A DNA stretch of 64,000 nucleotides, taken from Ottowia flava (GTDB lineage Bacteria > Pseudomonadota > Gammaproteobacteria > Burkholderiales > Burkholderiaceae_C). The notes below the pieces were generated by a model, which saw only the letters and a program-made list of their open reading frames with translations, ran no database searches and had not been told where the DNA came from. Shown in pieces: positions 42,902 to 51,426 of this stretch. Location: positions 1-64,000 of the forward strand of contig NZ_JBHUEJ010000016.1 in the NCBI RefSeq assembly GCF_042680565.1. The letters run 5' to 3'. The translations under genes and the position numbers were made by a program. Position 1 is the stretch's first letter; each line of letters begins with the position of its first letter.

Positions 42902-44230
42902 ATGACTCAAAAACCCGAGAACACCCCCGGCGCCGACCGCGCCTTCGGCTTCGGCACCCGCGCCATCCACGCCGCCGCCGTGCCCGACCCGGTGACCGGC
43001 GCGCGCGCCACGCCCATCCACCAGACCACCAGTTTTGTCTTCGACAACGCCGAGCACGCGGCCAGCCTGTTCAACCTGCAGACCTTTGGCAACGTCTACA
43101 GCCGCATCAGCAACCCCACGGTGGCGGTGCTGGAAGAGCGCATCGCCAGCCTGGAAAACGGCCGCGCCGCGCTGGCCTGCGCCAGCGGCATGGCGGCGCA
43201 GATGTCGGCGCTGCTGGCCATCTTGAAAAATGGCGATCACATCGTCGTCGCCAGTACGCTGTACGGCGGCACCGTCGGCCAGCTGGGCGTGGGCTTTGGC
43301 CGCTTGGGCATTGAAACGACTTTTGTCGACCCGTCCGACCCCGAGCACTTCGCCGCCGCCATCCGCCCCAACACCCGCGCGCTGTACGCCGAAACCATCG
43401 GCAACCCGCTGGTCAACGTGGTCGACATCGTCGCCCTGGCCGACGTGGCGCACGCGCACGGGCTGCCGCTGGTGATCGACAATACCGTTGCCAGCCCCTA
43501 CCTGTGCAACCCGCTCGACCTCGGCGCCGACATCGTCGTGCACAGCGCCACCAAGTACATCGGCGGCCACGGCACGACCATGGGCGGCGTCATTGTCGAA
43601 GGCGGTAAATTCCCTTGGGACAACGGCAAATTCCCCGAGATGGTCGAGCCCAGCCGCGCCTACCATGGCGTGAAGTTTTACGAGACGTTTGGCGACTTCG
43701 GCTACACCATGAAGGCGCGCATGGAAGTCAACCGCACCTTCGGCGCCGTGCTCTCGCCGCTGAACGCCTGGCTGCTGCTGCAAGGCGCTGAAACCCTGCA
43801 TCTGCGCATGCGCGAACACTGCCGCAACGCGCTGGCCGTGGCCCAGTTTTTGCAAAAGCACCCGCAAGTCGCCTGGGTCAACTACCCCGGTCTGGCCAAC
43901 TCGCCTTACTTTGACTTGGCCAAGAAGCAGTTCCGCGCCGTGGACGGCCAACCCGGCGCGTCCGGCATCCTCACCTTCGGCATCCGCGGCGGCGCGGCGG
44001 CGGGTGAGCGCTTCATCGACGCCTGCGAATTCTTGAGCCACCTGGCCAACATCGGCGACGCCAAGACCCTGGTCATCCACCCCGCGTCCACCACCCACCG
44101 CCAGCTGACCGACGACGAGCTGCAACGCGCCGGCGTCAGCGCCGACATGGTGCGCCTGTCCGTTGGCATCGAAGACCTGGACGACATCCTGTGGGACATC
44201 GACCAGGCGCTGGCGCGGGCCGCGGCATGA
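42902..44230 (+). CDS. metY: O-acetylhomoserine aminocarboxypropyltransferase
   Basis: A 442-residue PLP enzyme that makes homocysteine from O-acetylhomoserine and sulfide. The start at 42902 gives MTQKPENTPGADRAFGFGTRAIH. LACASGMAAQMSALLAIL, the PLP Lys in HSATKYIGGHGTTMGG (about residue 217) and FGIRGGAAAGERFIDA are typical of MetY. SVGIEDLDDILWDIDQAL is the C-terminal signature. The upstream 50 bases are a dispersed repeat with no good Shine-Dalgarno sequence. I see no SAM-riboswitch structure. A terminator follows. Confidence 0.92.
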   Translation: MTQKPENTPGADRAFGFGTRAIHAAAVPDPVTGARATPIHQTTSFVFDNAEHAASLFNLQTFGNVYSRISNPTVAVLEERIASLENGRAALACASGMAAQMSALLAILKNGDHIVVASTLYGGTVGQLGVGFGRLGIETTFVDPSDPEHFAAAIRPNTRALYAETIGNPLVNVVDIVALADVAHAHGLPLVIDNTVASPYLCNPLDLGADIVVHSATKYIGGHGTTMGGVIVEGGKFPWDNGKFPEMVEPSRAYHGVKFYETFGDFGYTMKARMEVNRTFGAVLSPLNAWLLLQGAETLHLRMREHCRNALAVAQFLQKHPQVAWVNYPGLANSPYFDLAKKQFRAVDGQPGASGILTFGIRGGAAAGERFIDACEFLSHLANIGDAKTLVIHPASTTHRQLTDDELQRAGVSADMVRLSVGIEDLDDILWDIDQALARAAA

Positions 44231-44316
44231 ACGCGCCTGCGGAGCGCGGCCGCAGTGCGAGCCCGGCCGGCCCAAGCCACCTTCCCGCCGCGACACGCCA
44301 TCGGTCCTCCCCAACA

Positions 44317-44343
44317 AAAACGCCACCCTAAAGGTGGCGTTTT
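44317..44343. terminator. Bidirectional terminator between metY and csbD-like gene
   Basis: AAAACGCCACC (44317-44327) and GGTGGCGTTTT (44333-44343) form an 11-bp stem with loop CTAAA. A- and T-runs at the two edges allow it to stop transcripts from both convergent genes. Confidence 0.9.
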
Positions 44344-44403
44344 GCTTGCAGGCCAGCGCTGGCCTGTAGCCGCGCTCGCCTCGCCCGGCGGTGCCGGGAC
44401 ACG

Positions 44404-44583
44404 TTACTTGACGGCTTTCTCGACCTTGTTGGCGATGTCGCCTGCCTTGGCTTCGGCCTTGCCGGCGTTCTTCTCCAGCATGCCTTTCGCTTCCAGCTCT
44501 TTGTTGCCGACGAGCTTGCCCGCGGCTTCCTTGACGGCGCCCTTGGCTTCTTCAACGCGGCCGGTGACTTGATGCTTGTTCAT
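44404..44583 (-). CDS. CsbD-family stress protein
   Basis: A 59-residue protein from ATG 44583 (MNKHQVTGRVEEAKGAVKEAAGK), which is the CsbD signature. The rest is Ala/Lys/Glu-rich (KELEAKGMLEKNAGKAEAKAGD) and lacks Cys and aromatic residues, as usual for these small hydrophilic proteins. The family is induced by general stress in several bacteria, but the molecular role is unknown. The longer frame upstream lacks family similarity and I reject it. Confidence 0.87.
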   Translation of the reverse strand: MNKHQVTGRVEEAKGAVKEAAGKLVGNKELEAKGMLEKNAGKAEAKAGDIANKVEKAVK

Positions 44584-44719
44584 GCAATCGCTCCTTATAC
44601 AGATGGATCGGCTGTCGATCCGGGAAGGGACGTTGCGCAGTCTGCGCGGGGTGTGCATTTCGCCCCATCAGCGCGCGCCGAAAGCGGCTGTAGGTCCGCG
44701 CTGACGCACCAGCGCGCCC

Positions 44720-44748
44720 AAAAAAAAGCCGCCGGCAGAGCGGCGGCT
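44720..44748 (-). terminator. Terminator of the DUF1328 gene
   Basis: The stem AGCCGCCG (44727-44734) pairs with CGGCGGCT (44741-44748), and seven A at 44721-44727 provide the U-run on minus-strand transcripts. It lies about 40 bases after the DUF1328 stop. Confidence 0.85.
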
Positions 44749-44787
44749 GTTGCGGGCGTGCCGGACGAGCTGCCCGGCAGCGGCGCC

Positions 44788-44949
44788 CTACTTCTTGACA
44801 ACGTTGGCGATCAGCGAGACCACGGCCAGCACCAGGAAGATGATGAACAGGATCTTGGCGATGCCTGCCGCGCCTGCGGCGATGCCACCGAAGCCGAACA
44901 CGGCCGCGATGATGGCGATGATGAAGAAAACCACGGCGTAGTGAAGCAT
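44788..44949 (-). CDS. DUF1328 (YtjA-like) small membrane protein
   Basis: A 53-residue protein, too short for many gene callers. ATG 44949 has AGGAGA eight bases ahead. It starts MLHYAVVFFIIAIIAAVFGFG, then GGIAAGAAGIAKILFIIFLV, and ends with a Lys pair. This is two hydrophobic helices joined by a Gly/Ala turn, matching the DUF1328 family. It is encoded near the CsbD gene, a pairing seen in stress-linked regions. Function unknown. A strong terminator follows. Confidence 0.9.
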   Translation of the reverse strand: MLHYAVVFFIIAIIAAVFGFGGIAAGAAGIAKILFIIFLVLAVVSLIANVVKK

Positions 44950-45247
44950 GTCTGTCTCCTCGTTGCGTTAATGACTCTCTGCACGGCGATGAAAAGACGC
45001 TGTGCTGTCGGCGCCATTTCTGGTGCAGCGTTTCACATGGCACCAGGCTGACGGTCAGCCGATAGGGGGCAGTGTGGGGCGCGCCGCCAGATACCCCCAG
45101 TAGTCAAGCGCTAAAGCTGCTGTCGGCTGGGCGGCATGTGGGTGCGTAGGACATTCGCTCACTGTCCGAAGCGCCGGCTGCACCCCGCCAGACCGGATAC
45201 GAGGCGACCTCCCCGAAACGTCGTGGCGCGCCTGCGACAATCCCCCC
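44950..45247. other. Intergenic region between DUF1328 and hemE genes
   Basis: This is 298 bases between divergent starts. The DUF1328 promoter and the hemE promoter must both lie here. I find no convincing promoter pair, no RNA gene and no repeat copy that matches either family. Confidence 0.55.
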
Positions 45248-46429
45248 ATGAGCTTCGCCCCCTTGACCAACGACACCTTCTTGCGCGCCTGCCTGGGGCA
45301 GGCGACCGATCACACCCCCGTCTGGCTGATGCGCCAGGCCGGCCGCTATCTGCCGGAGTACTGCGCCACGCGCGCGCAGGCCGGCAGCTTCATGGGCCTA
45401 GCCACCAACGTGGACTATGCGACCGAGGTCACGCTGCAGCCGCTGGCGCGCTACCCGCTTGACGCGTCGATCCTGTTTTCCGACATCCTCACCGTGCCCG
45501 ACGCCATGGGCCTGGGCCTGTCCTTTCAGCAGGGCGAAGGCCCGAAGTTTGAAAAAGTGGTGCGCGACGAGGCCGCCGTGGCCCAACTGGCCGTGCCCGA
45601 CATGGACAAGCTGCGCTACGTATTCGACGCCGTGACCAGCATCCGCAAGGCGCTGAACGGGCGCGTGCCGCTGATCGGCTTTTCGGGCAGCCCCTGGACG
45701 CTGGCCTGTTACATGGTCGAAGGCGGCGGCAGCAGCGATTACCGCCACGTCAAGACGCTGATGTACGCGCGGCCCGATCTGATGCACCGCGTGCTGGAAA
45801 TCAACGCCGACGCGGTCGCGCTGTACCTGAACCACCAGATCGACGCCGGCGCGCAGGCGGTGATGGTGTTCGACAGCTGGGGTGGCGTGCTGGCCGACGG
45901 CGCTTTCCAAGCGTTCAGCCTGGCCTACACGCGGCGCGTGCTGGCGCAACTGAAGCGCAACGGGCGCGACGGCGCGGTGGTGCCCCGCATCGTCTTCACC
46001 AAAGGCGGCGGCCTGTGGCTGGGCGAGATGACGGGGCTGGACTGCGACGTGCTGGGCCTGGACTGGACCATGAACCTGGGCCAAGCGCGCCAGATCGTGC
46101 GCCAGGCAGCGGCAAATGCTACACAAAACATAGCTGCTTGCGCAGATGGTTCTAGGGCTGACGTCACAAAAGACACCCCATCGACTGTGCCCAAGGCGCT
46201 GCAGGGCAATATCGACCCGAACGTGCTGTTTGCCCCGCCCGACGCCATCCGCGCCCAGGTGCGGCAGGTGCTGGACAGCTTTGGCACGCCGCACACCGAC
46301 CGCAGCGCGCCCGGAAGCACGCACATCTTCAACCTGGGCCACGGCATCAGCCAGTTCACGCCGCCGGAGCACGTGTCGCACCTGGTGGACGAGGTGCACG
46401 CCTATTCGCGCCGTTTGCGTCAAGGCTGA
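45248..46429 (+). CDS. hemE: Uroporphyrinogen decarboxylase
   Basis: A 393-residue enzyme that decarboxylates uroporphyrinogen III to coproporphyrinogen III in haem synthesis. MRQAGRYLPEY, FSDILTVPDAMG, GFSGSPWTLACYMVEG and VFDSWGGVLADGAF are in place. HGISQFTPPEHV is the terminal active-site block. Normal HemE is 350-365 residues. The extra residues come from a dispersed repeat at 46115-46172 encoding ATQNIAACADGSRADVTKD (about residues 290-309), between two otherwise conserved blocks. It probably forms a surface loop. The next gene is priA. Confidence 0.93.
   Translation: MSFAPLTNDTFLRACLGQATDHTPVWLMRQAGRYLPEYCATRAQAGSFMGLATNVDYATEVTLQPLARYPLDASILFSDILTVPDAMGLGLSFQQGEGPKFEKVVRDEAAVAQLAVPDMDKLRYVFDAVTSIRKALNGRVPLIGFSGSPWTLACYMVEGGGSSDYRHVKTLMYARPDLMHRVLEINADAVALYLNHQIDAGAQAVMVFDSWGGVLADGAFQAFSLAYTRRVLAQLKRNGRDGAVVPRIVFTKGGGLWLGEMTGLDCDVLGLDWTMNLGQARQIVRQAAANATQNIAACADGSRADVTKDTPSTVPKALQGNIDPNVLFAPPDAIRAQVRQVLDSFGTPHTDRSAPGSTHIFNLGHGISQFTPPEHVSHLVDEVHAYSRRLRQG
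46115..46172 (+). repeat. Dispersed repeat, copy 14 (inside hemE)
   Basis: It reads AATGCTACACAAAACATAGC, TGCTTGCGCAGATGGTTC, then TAGGGCTGACG and CACAAAAG. It is close to copy 11. It is in frame and sense within hemE. Confidence 0.82.
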
Positions 46430-46728
46430 GCGCTGGACGGCCTACGACGACCGAAGGCCCTCGTCAAGCGCCTTAACCCTTTTTTTGGGCAAATAAATGG
46501 GGGCTCAGCGCTTGACTTATGCACAAATCGCGCGATGGCTTAAAAAACGGCCCGTGCCGTGCTGCTCCCAGCTTGATAGCCCCGTAAGTGCTTGATTTGT
46601 ATGGCGCTGAAGGGCTGCCATTTTGCTGAGCAGGCTAAGGGAAGCCTTGTCAGACAAGGGCTTCGGGCGGCTTGACCCGGGTTCTCAACAAAGTTATCCA
46701 CAGATTCTGGGCATGAACGAACAAGCGA
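46430..46728. other. Intergenic region with two DnaA-box matches
   Basis: This is 299 bases between hemE and priA. It is less GC-rich than its surroundings. It contains TTATGCACA at 46517-46525 and TTATCCACA at 46694-46702, both on the plus strand and both exact matches to the DnaA consensus TTATNCACA. A short palindrome CCTTG-x5-CAAGG lies at about 46645. It has no gene. Confidence 0.6.
46694..46702 (+). promoter_or_regulatory. DnaA-box match upstream of priA
   Basis: This is an exact TTATCCACA about 27 bases ahead of the priA start. A second box, TTATGCACA, is at 46517-46525 on the same strand. Whether DnaA binds here is unknown. Confidence 0.5.
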
Positions 46729-48909
46729 TTGCAAATCAAGGACTTAGCCGCCACAGTGCAAGTCGATCCTGATAGCGCAACCGGGCAGCCCCCCGTTCAC
46801 TGGCTGGCGGTCGCGGTGCCGACCCCTGCGCACAGCAGTCTGGCCGAGCCGCTGACTTACCGCGCAGACCAGGCGCTGGCACCCGGCACGCTGGTGCGCG
46901 TGCCCTTGGGCGCGCGCGAAGTGCTGGGCGTGGTGTGGGCCAACGACCTCCCTGCGCCCGCCGCGGAACTGGCGGTGCAGGTGCGCCCCATCGCTGGCGC
47001 GCTGGACGGCCTGCCGCCGCTGGACGACCACTGGCGCGCGCTGATCGGCTTTACCGCGCGCTATTACCAGCGGGCACTCGGCGAAGTCGCGCTGGCCGCG
47101 CTGCCGCCGCAGCTGCGCACACTGACCAGCGTGCAGTTGGCGCGGCGCCTGAAGCGCCAGAGCGCGGCGGCCACGGTGCAACCGGGCACGCCAACCCTGG
47201 AGGCGTTGTCGGGCGAGCAAGCGGCGGCGCTGCAGGCCATCGAGGCGGAACGCGGGCCGTTTTTGCTGTTCGGCGCGACCGGCAGCGGCAAGACCGAGGT
47301 CTACATGCGCGCCGCCGCCGATGCCCTGGCGCGCGACCCGGCGGCGCAGGTGCTGGTGCTGGTGCCCGAGATCAACCTGACGCCGCAGCTGGAGGCGCGC
47401 TTTGCCGCGCGTTTTGGCGCGGAAGCGGTCGTGTCGCTGCACAGCGGGTTGACGCCGGCGCAGCGCCTGGGCCATTGGCTGGCGGCGCACCTCGGCCACG
47501 CGCGCATCGTACTGGGCACGCGCGTGGCGGTGCTGGCGTCGGTGCCGTGGCTGGCGCTGATCGTGGTCGACGAAGAACACGACCCGAGCTACAAGCAGCA
47601 GGAAGGCGCGCGCTATTCGGCGCGCGATCTGGCCGTCTACCGCGGCCACCTGTCGGGCGCCAAGGTGGTGCTGGGCTCGGCCACGCCGTCGCTGGAAAGC
47701 TGGCACGCCAGTACCCCGGCGCCAGACGGGCCGGGGCGCTACCAGCGCCTGGCGATGCCGCGGCGCATCGGCACCGCCGCGACCGACGACCCCAACGCCG
47801 GGCTGCCGCGCGTGCGCCGCGTCGACATGACGCGCCAGCCCAAGGGCACGCTGCTGGCACCGCCCCTGCTGGCCGCCTTGACCGAGCGCGTAGGCCGCGG
47901 CGAACAGGTGCTGCTGCTGCTGAACCGCCGCGGCTGGGCGCCCGTGCTGGCCTGCGGCGACTGCGGCTGGAAGAGCGAATGCCCGCACTGCAGCGCCTAC
48001 CGCGTATTCCACAAGATCGACCGCACGCTGCGCTGCCACCACTGCGGCTTCACCCAGCGCGTGCCGCGCGCCTGCCCGAGCTGCGGTAACCCCGATATCG
48101 GCACCCTGGGGCGCGGCACCGAACAACTGGAAGAACGCCTGGTCGAGCTGCTGGCCGAGGTGCGCCGCCCGGATGGCAGCCCGGTGCAGGTGCTGCGCAT
48201 CGACGCCGATTCGGCCCGCGGCGCCGGTCGGCTGGAAGCGCAGTTGGCGCAGGTCCACGGCGGCGACGTTGACGTGCTGGTGGGCACACAGATGGTGGCC
48301 AAGGGCCACGACTTCCGGCGCGTTTCGCTGGTAGCCGCCATCAACCCGGACGGCGCGCTGTACGCCAGCGACTTCCGCGCGCCCGAGCGCCTGTTTGCGC
48401 TGCTGATGCAGGCCGCCGGCCGCGCCGGGCGAGATGCCGCCAGCGGCATGGACAGCGAAATGTGGGTCCAGACCCAGCACCCGAAACACGCCTTGTTTGC
48501 CGCGCTGAAGACGCACGACTACCCCGGTTTCGCCGCGGGCCAGTTAAAGGAGCGCGCCGAGGCCGGTCTGCCACCCTTCTGCCATCTGGCCCTGCTGCGC
48601 GCAGAAGCACGCACGCAGGAAGCTGCGCAGGGGTTTCTGAACGCCGTGGCCGAAACCGCCGCCGAAGCGCTGGCCCAAGGCGAATTGGCCGAGGCCTTCA
48701 GCAACCTGACCTGGTACCCGGCCGTGCCGCTGACGGTGCAGCGCGTGGCCAACATCGAACGCGCGCAGATGCTGATCGAAAGCCCGTCGCGCATGGCCTT
48801 GCAGCGCGTGCTGGCCGCTTGCCAGCCGCTGCTGCACGCGTTGCGCGCCTCGGCCGAACACAAGGCCGTGGTGCGCTGGGCGATGGATGTGGATCCGCTG
48901 GCCGTCTGA
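46729..48909 (+). CDS. priA: Primosomal replication-restart helicase PriA
   Basis: A 726-residue DNA helicase. The N-terminal DNA-binding domain starts at HWLAVAVPTPAH. The helicase has Walker A FGATGSGKTEVYM, DEEHDPSYKQQ, GSATPSLESW and VGTQMVAKGHDF. The zinc sites between the helicase lobes are CGDCGWKSECPHC, CHHCG and CPSCGNPD, all with full Cys sets. It restarts collapsed replication forks by loading DnaB. The start is uncertain (TTG 46729, or GTG 46756), and neither has a strong ribosome-binding site. Two DnaA-box matches lie ahead. Confidence 0.9.
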   Translation: MQIKDLAATVQVDPDSATGQPPVHWLAVAVPTPAHSSLAEPLTYRADQALAPGTLVRVPLGAREVLGVVWANDLPAPAAELAVQVRPIAGALDGLPPLDDHWRALIGFTARYYQRALGEVALAALPPQLRTLTSVQLARRLKRQSAAATVQPGTPTLEALSGEQAAALQAIEAERGPFLLFGATGSGKTEVYMRAAADALARDPAAQVLVLVPEINLTPQLEARFAARFGAEAVVSLHSGLTPAQRLGHWLAAHLGHARIVLGTRVAVLASVPWLALIVVDEEHDPSYKQQEGARYSARDLAVYRGHLSGAKVVLGSATPSLESWHASTPAPDGPGRYQRLAMPRRIGTAATDDPNAGLPRVRRVDMTRQPKGTLLAPPLLAALTERVGRGEQVLLLLNRRGWAPVLACGDCGWKSECPHCSAYRVFHKIDRTLRCHHCGFTQRVPRACPSCGNPDIGTLGRGTEQLEERLVELLAEVRRPDGSPVQVLRIDADSARGAGRLEAQLAQVHGGDVDVLVGTQMVAKGHDFRRVSLVAAINPDGALYASDFRAPERLFALLMQAAGRAGRDAASGMDSEMWVQTQHPKHALFAALKTHDYPGFAAGQLKERAEAGLPPFCHLALLRAEARTQEAAQGFLNAVAETAAEALAQGELAEAFSNLTWYPAVPLTVQRVANIERAQMLIESPSRMALQRVLAACQPLLHALRASAEHKAVVRWAMDVDPLAV

Positions 48910-49072
48910 CCTGGGCCCACGGGCAGTTCGCGGCCTTGTCCGACATGCCCACCATGCCGCCCGGCCTAGACTGCTGCGTGGAAGGTCGGCGGCGTACCCT
49001 GCGGTGCGCCCTGATGCCCGTACAAGCGCCGCGCTGGGACGCGGCCCACCCGATTGGAGAAAGGAAATCCCC

Positions 49073-49441
49073 ATGAACAAGCTGTTTGCTGTGATCGCCC
49101 TTGGCAGCGCCCTGAGCCTGCCCGCCCTGGCCCAGATGACTCCGGCCGAGACCAACATGGACAAAAGCGCTGCGCGCATGGAAACGCGCAATGCCCGTGG
49201 TGCCCAGTTGACCAGTGTGACGGCTGATCAGGCACGTCAGAATGAGTTGCAGCGCTGCGCCAACCTGCCCGCTTTCTACAAAGTCGACTGCGAGAATCGC
49301 GTCAACGGCAAGGGCGAAGCTTCTGGCAGCGTGATCGGCGGCGGCATGATCCGCGAAACCGTGACCACCATGCCCAAAACCGAGCTGGATGCCGAAATGC
49401 AGAAGATCCAGCCGATGACGCTGCCAGCCCAACGCAACTAA
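49073..49441 (+). CDS. Small exported protein of unknown function
   Basis: A 122-residue protein from ATG 49073 with AAAGGA ahead. The first 21 residues are a plain signal peptide (MNKLFAVIALGSALSLPALAQ). The mature part is hydrophilic: DQARQNELQRCANLPAFYKVD carries a first Cys, CENRVNGKGEASGSVIGGGMI a second, and the end is Met/Pro-rich. The two Cys could pair in the periplasm. I recognise no domain. Similar short proteins are frequent in Comamonadaceae, so it may be a lineage-specific periplasmic factor. A terminator follows 44 bases later. Confidence 0.72.
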   Translation: MNKLFAVIALGSALSLPALAQMTPAETNMDKSAARMETRNARGAQLTSVTADQARQNELQRCANLPAFYKVDCENRVNGKGEASGSVIGGGMIRETVTTMPKTELDAEMQKIQPMTLPAQRN

Positions 49442-49484
49442 CGCCCTCGCTGAGAGGACGCGCTGTGGGCCTCTCCAAAAAAAT

Positions 49485-49512
49485 GGTCTTGCCAACGCGG
49501 CAAGGCCGTTTT
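49485..49512 (+). terminator. Terminator after the small exported protein
   Basis: The stem GGTCTTGCC (49485-49493) pairs with GGCAAGGCC (49499-49507), with one G-U pair and loop AACGC. Five T follow after one G. It ends the transcript of the gene at 49073. Confidence 0.85.
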
Positions 49513-49542
49513 TCTATTGGGCTGAGCGTGCTGAACGAGCGT

Positions 49543-50523
49543 TCAGCGCAGCAAGGCGACGAAGCCCGAGAAAGTAAAGAACGCCAACGCGGTGGACCAC
49601 AGGATCACGCGCGCCACGCGCCCGTTGTCTGCGCCAAAGCGTTCGGCCAGGAGTGACACGTTGCTGGCCGCCGGCAATGCCGCCGCCAACACCAGCGGCA
49701 CCAACGCGGATGGCGACAGCCATCCCTGGCGCAGTGCCAACCAACCCAGGCCCCAGACCAGCGCTGGGTGCAGCAGCAGCTTGATGGCCGCCAGCACAGG
49801 CTCGTCGCCCAGCCGCGGGCCTTCGCCCAACACGCGCGCCTTCATTTGAGAACGCGCCAGCACCGCGCCGATGGTGAACAGCGCCACGGGCGAGGCCGCG
49901 TCCGCCAGCAGCGCCACCGTCTTGCCCAGCGGTGCCCACAGGGTGAGCCCAAGTGCGCCCGCCGCGGCGCCGATCAGGATTGACCATGGCATTGGGTTGC
50001 GCAACACGCCTTGGAGCGCACGCAGCACAGCCTTGGCCGGGCCATGCTCGCCCGCCGCTCCCCACTGCGACAGACCGATGCACAGCGACGTGGTGACGAC
50101 CAGATCCACCAACAGCGTCGCCATGACCGGGCCGGCACCACCATCGCCCAGTAGCGCCAGGATCAGCGGCACGCCCATGAAGCCCGAATTGGGGAACGCC
50201 GCCACCAGCGCGCCCATGGCCGCATCGGGCCAGCCCGCGCCGCGCGATCGCGCCCAAGCGGCCGCCAAGGCGATCACCGCTGCACCGCACACCAGCCAGA
50301 GCAAGGCCACGGCTGGGTTGAACAACTGCGCCGCCGGCGTCGTGCTGCCGAAGCGGTAGAGCATGCACGGCAGCGCAAAGTACAGCACGAACATGTTCAG
50401 CCCGGGCACGGCTTCCAGCGGCAGCAGGCGCGAGCGCGCTGCCACGTAGCCACAGAGCACGAGCGCAAAGAACGGGAAGGTGACGGCAAGGATGGCGAGC
50501 AAATCGGGGCCGCGCTGAAGCAA
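49543..50523 (-). CDS. AEC (auxin-efflux-carrier-type) transporter
   Basis: A 326-residue membrane protein with about ten hydrophobic segments. The first repeat begins with LAILAVTFPFFALVLCGYVA and has LNMFVLYFALPCMLYRF. AFPNSGFMGVPLILALLG is the most characteristic block of the family, and AAALPAASNVSLLAERFGAD the second-half counterpart. Members export or import malonate, malate and amino acids, so the substrate is open. The start is a TTG at 50523; no ATG gives a complete first helix, so the true start may differ by a few residues. Confidence 0.83.
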   Translation of the reverse strand: MLQRGPDLLAILAVTFPFFALVLCGYVAARSRLLPLEAVPGLNMFVLYFALPCMLYRFGSTTPAAQLFNPAVALLWLVCGAAVIALAAAWARSRGAGWPDAAMGALVAAFPNSGFMGVPLILALLGDGGAGPVMATLLVDLVVTTSLCIGLSQWGAAGEHGPAKAVLRALQGVLRNPMPWSILIGAAAGALGLTLWAPLGKTVALLADAASPVALFTIGAVLARSQMKARVLGEGPRLGDEPVLAAIKLLLHPALVWGLGWLALRQGWLSPSALVPLVLAAALPAASNVSLLAERFGADNGRVARVILWSTALAFFTFSGFVALLR

Positions 50524-50592
50524 GGTGTCCGCGGCGGGTGCGGCATCCCGTGGGCGCCGCGTGCCGTCTGGCCGATCATGCCACGCCGCGCA

Positions 50593-51219
50593 TCAGCCGG
50601 TTTCTGGCCGGCGCGCCTCGATGCCCAGCAAGGCGTCCTTGAGATTGCTGTCCACGGGCTTGGGACCCAACCAGATGCGGGCCACGGCGCCGAAGTAGGT
50701 CGGGTCGGTCACCACTTCGCCTTTTTGGACGCCGTCGACGTAGAAGATCGTGCCCTTGCCGGGGACGAAGTCGATCACAACCTCGGACCCTGGCGAGACG
50801 CTGGGTTCGGCCTGGAAGATGCGGGTCAGCCGGTCCATGTGCGGAATCAGCTTGAGGCGTTCGCCCGGCGCGGCGTTGTCCTGCATGCCCTGCACCATGG
50901 CCACGCCGAGCGAATCGCCCGTCAGCGTCCGCAATGGGACGATCAGCAAGCGCTTGGGGCCGGGGGCGGCCAGCAGTTGCTCCAGGCTCGAGACCTTGGT
51001 GCCCACGTACAGCCCAATGTCGTACACCTTGATGATGGCGCGGTAGCGTGTGCCCTTGCCGTTCAACCGCAGGTTCTGTCCTGCGAGCTGGAGCGAAGGA
51101 GGGAGCCCACCCCGCGCAGAAGCTTCGCGCGCCGGTGCTGCGGCTTGTTGCGCACAGACGGGCCCACCCAACACCGTGGCCGCGGCCACCAGCCATCCGA
51201 AAACGCCTACCGATCTCAT
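50593..51219 (-). CDS. Exported chalcone-isomerase-like protein
   Basis: A 208-residue protein from ATG 51219. It has a signal peptide (RSVGVFGWLVAAATVLGGPVCAQ). The rest follows the bacterial chalcone-isomerase-like domain: GQNLRLNGKGTRYRAIIKVYDIGLYV, then KRLLIVPLRTLTGDSLGVAM and IDFVPGKGTIFYVDGVQKGE. The plant active-site set is not conserved in these bacterial relatives, so an enzyme activity is doubtful and the location is periplasmic. It lies upstream of the AEC gene on the same strand, with 69 bases between them. Confidence 0.85.
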   Translation of the reverse strand: MRSVGVFGWLVAAATVLGGPVCAQQAAAPAREASARGGLPPSLQLAGQNLRLNGKGTRYRAIIKVYDIGLYVGTKVSSLEQLLAAPGPKRLLIVPLRTLTGDSLGVAMVQGMQDNAAPGERLKLIPHMDRLTRIFQAEPSVSPGSEVVIDFVPGKGTIFYVDGVQKGEVVTDPTYFGAVARIWLGPKPVDSNLKDALLGIEARRPETG

Positions 51220-51426
51220 GTTTGTCCGCTCCTTTGTCCCTTGAGGAAACGTGCTGCCTACCGCAGCGCGCCCGCCAGCGAATTGCTACCAACCGCAGCG
51301 CCCAATTTTTAGGCCAATCGCCCCAGGCCTCCCGCTGTCCTGCACACTTTTTTCTACGATTGGTGAACAAGTTGGCGCCTGTGTCGCACGACCGACGGCC
51401 GGACGCCGCACGCTAAGATTCGGCTT

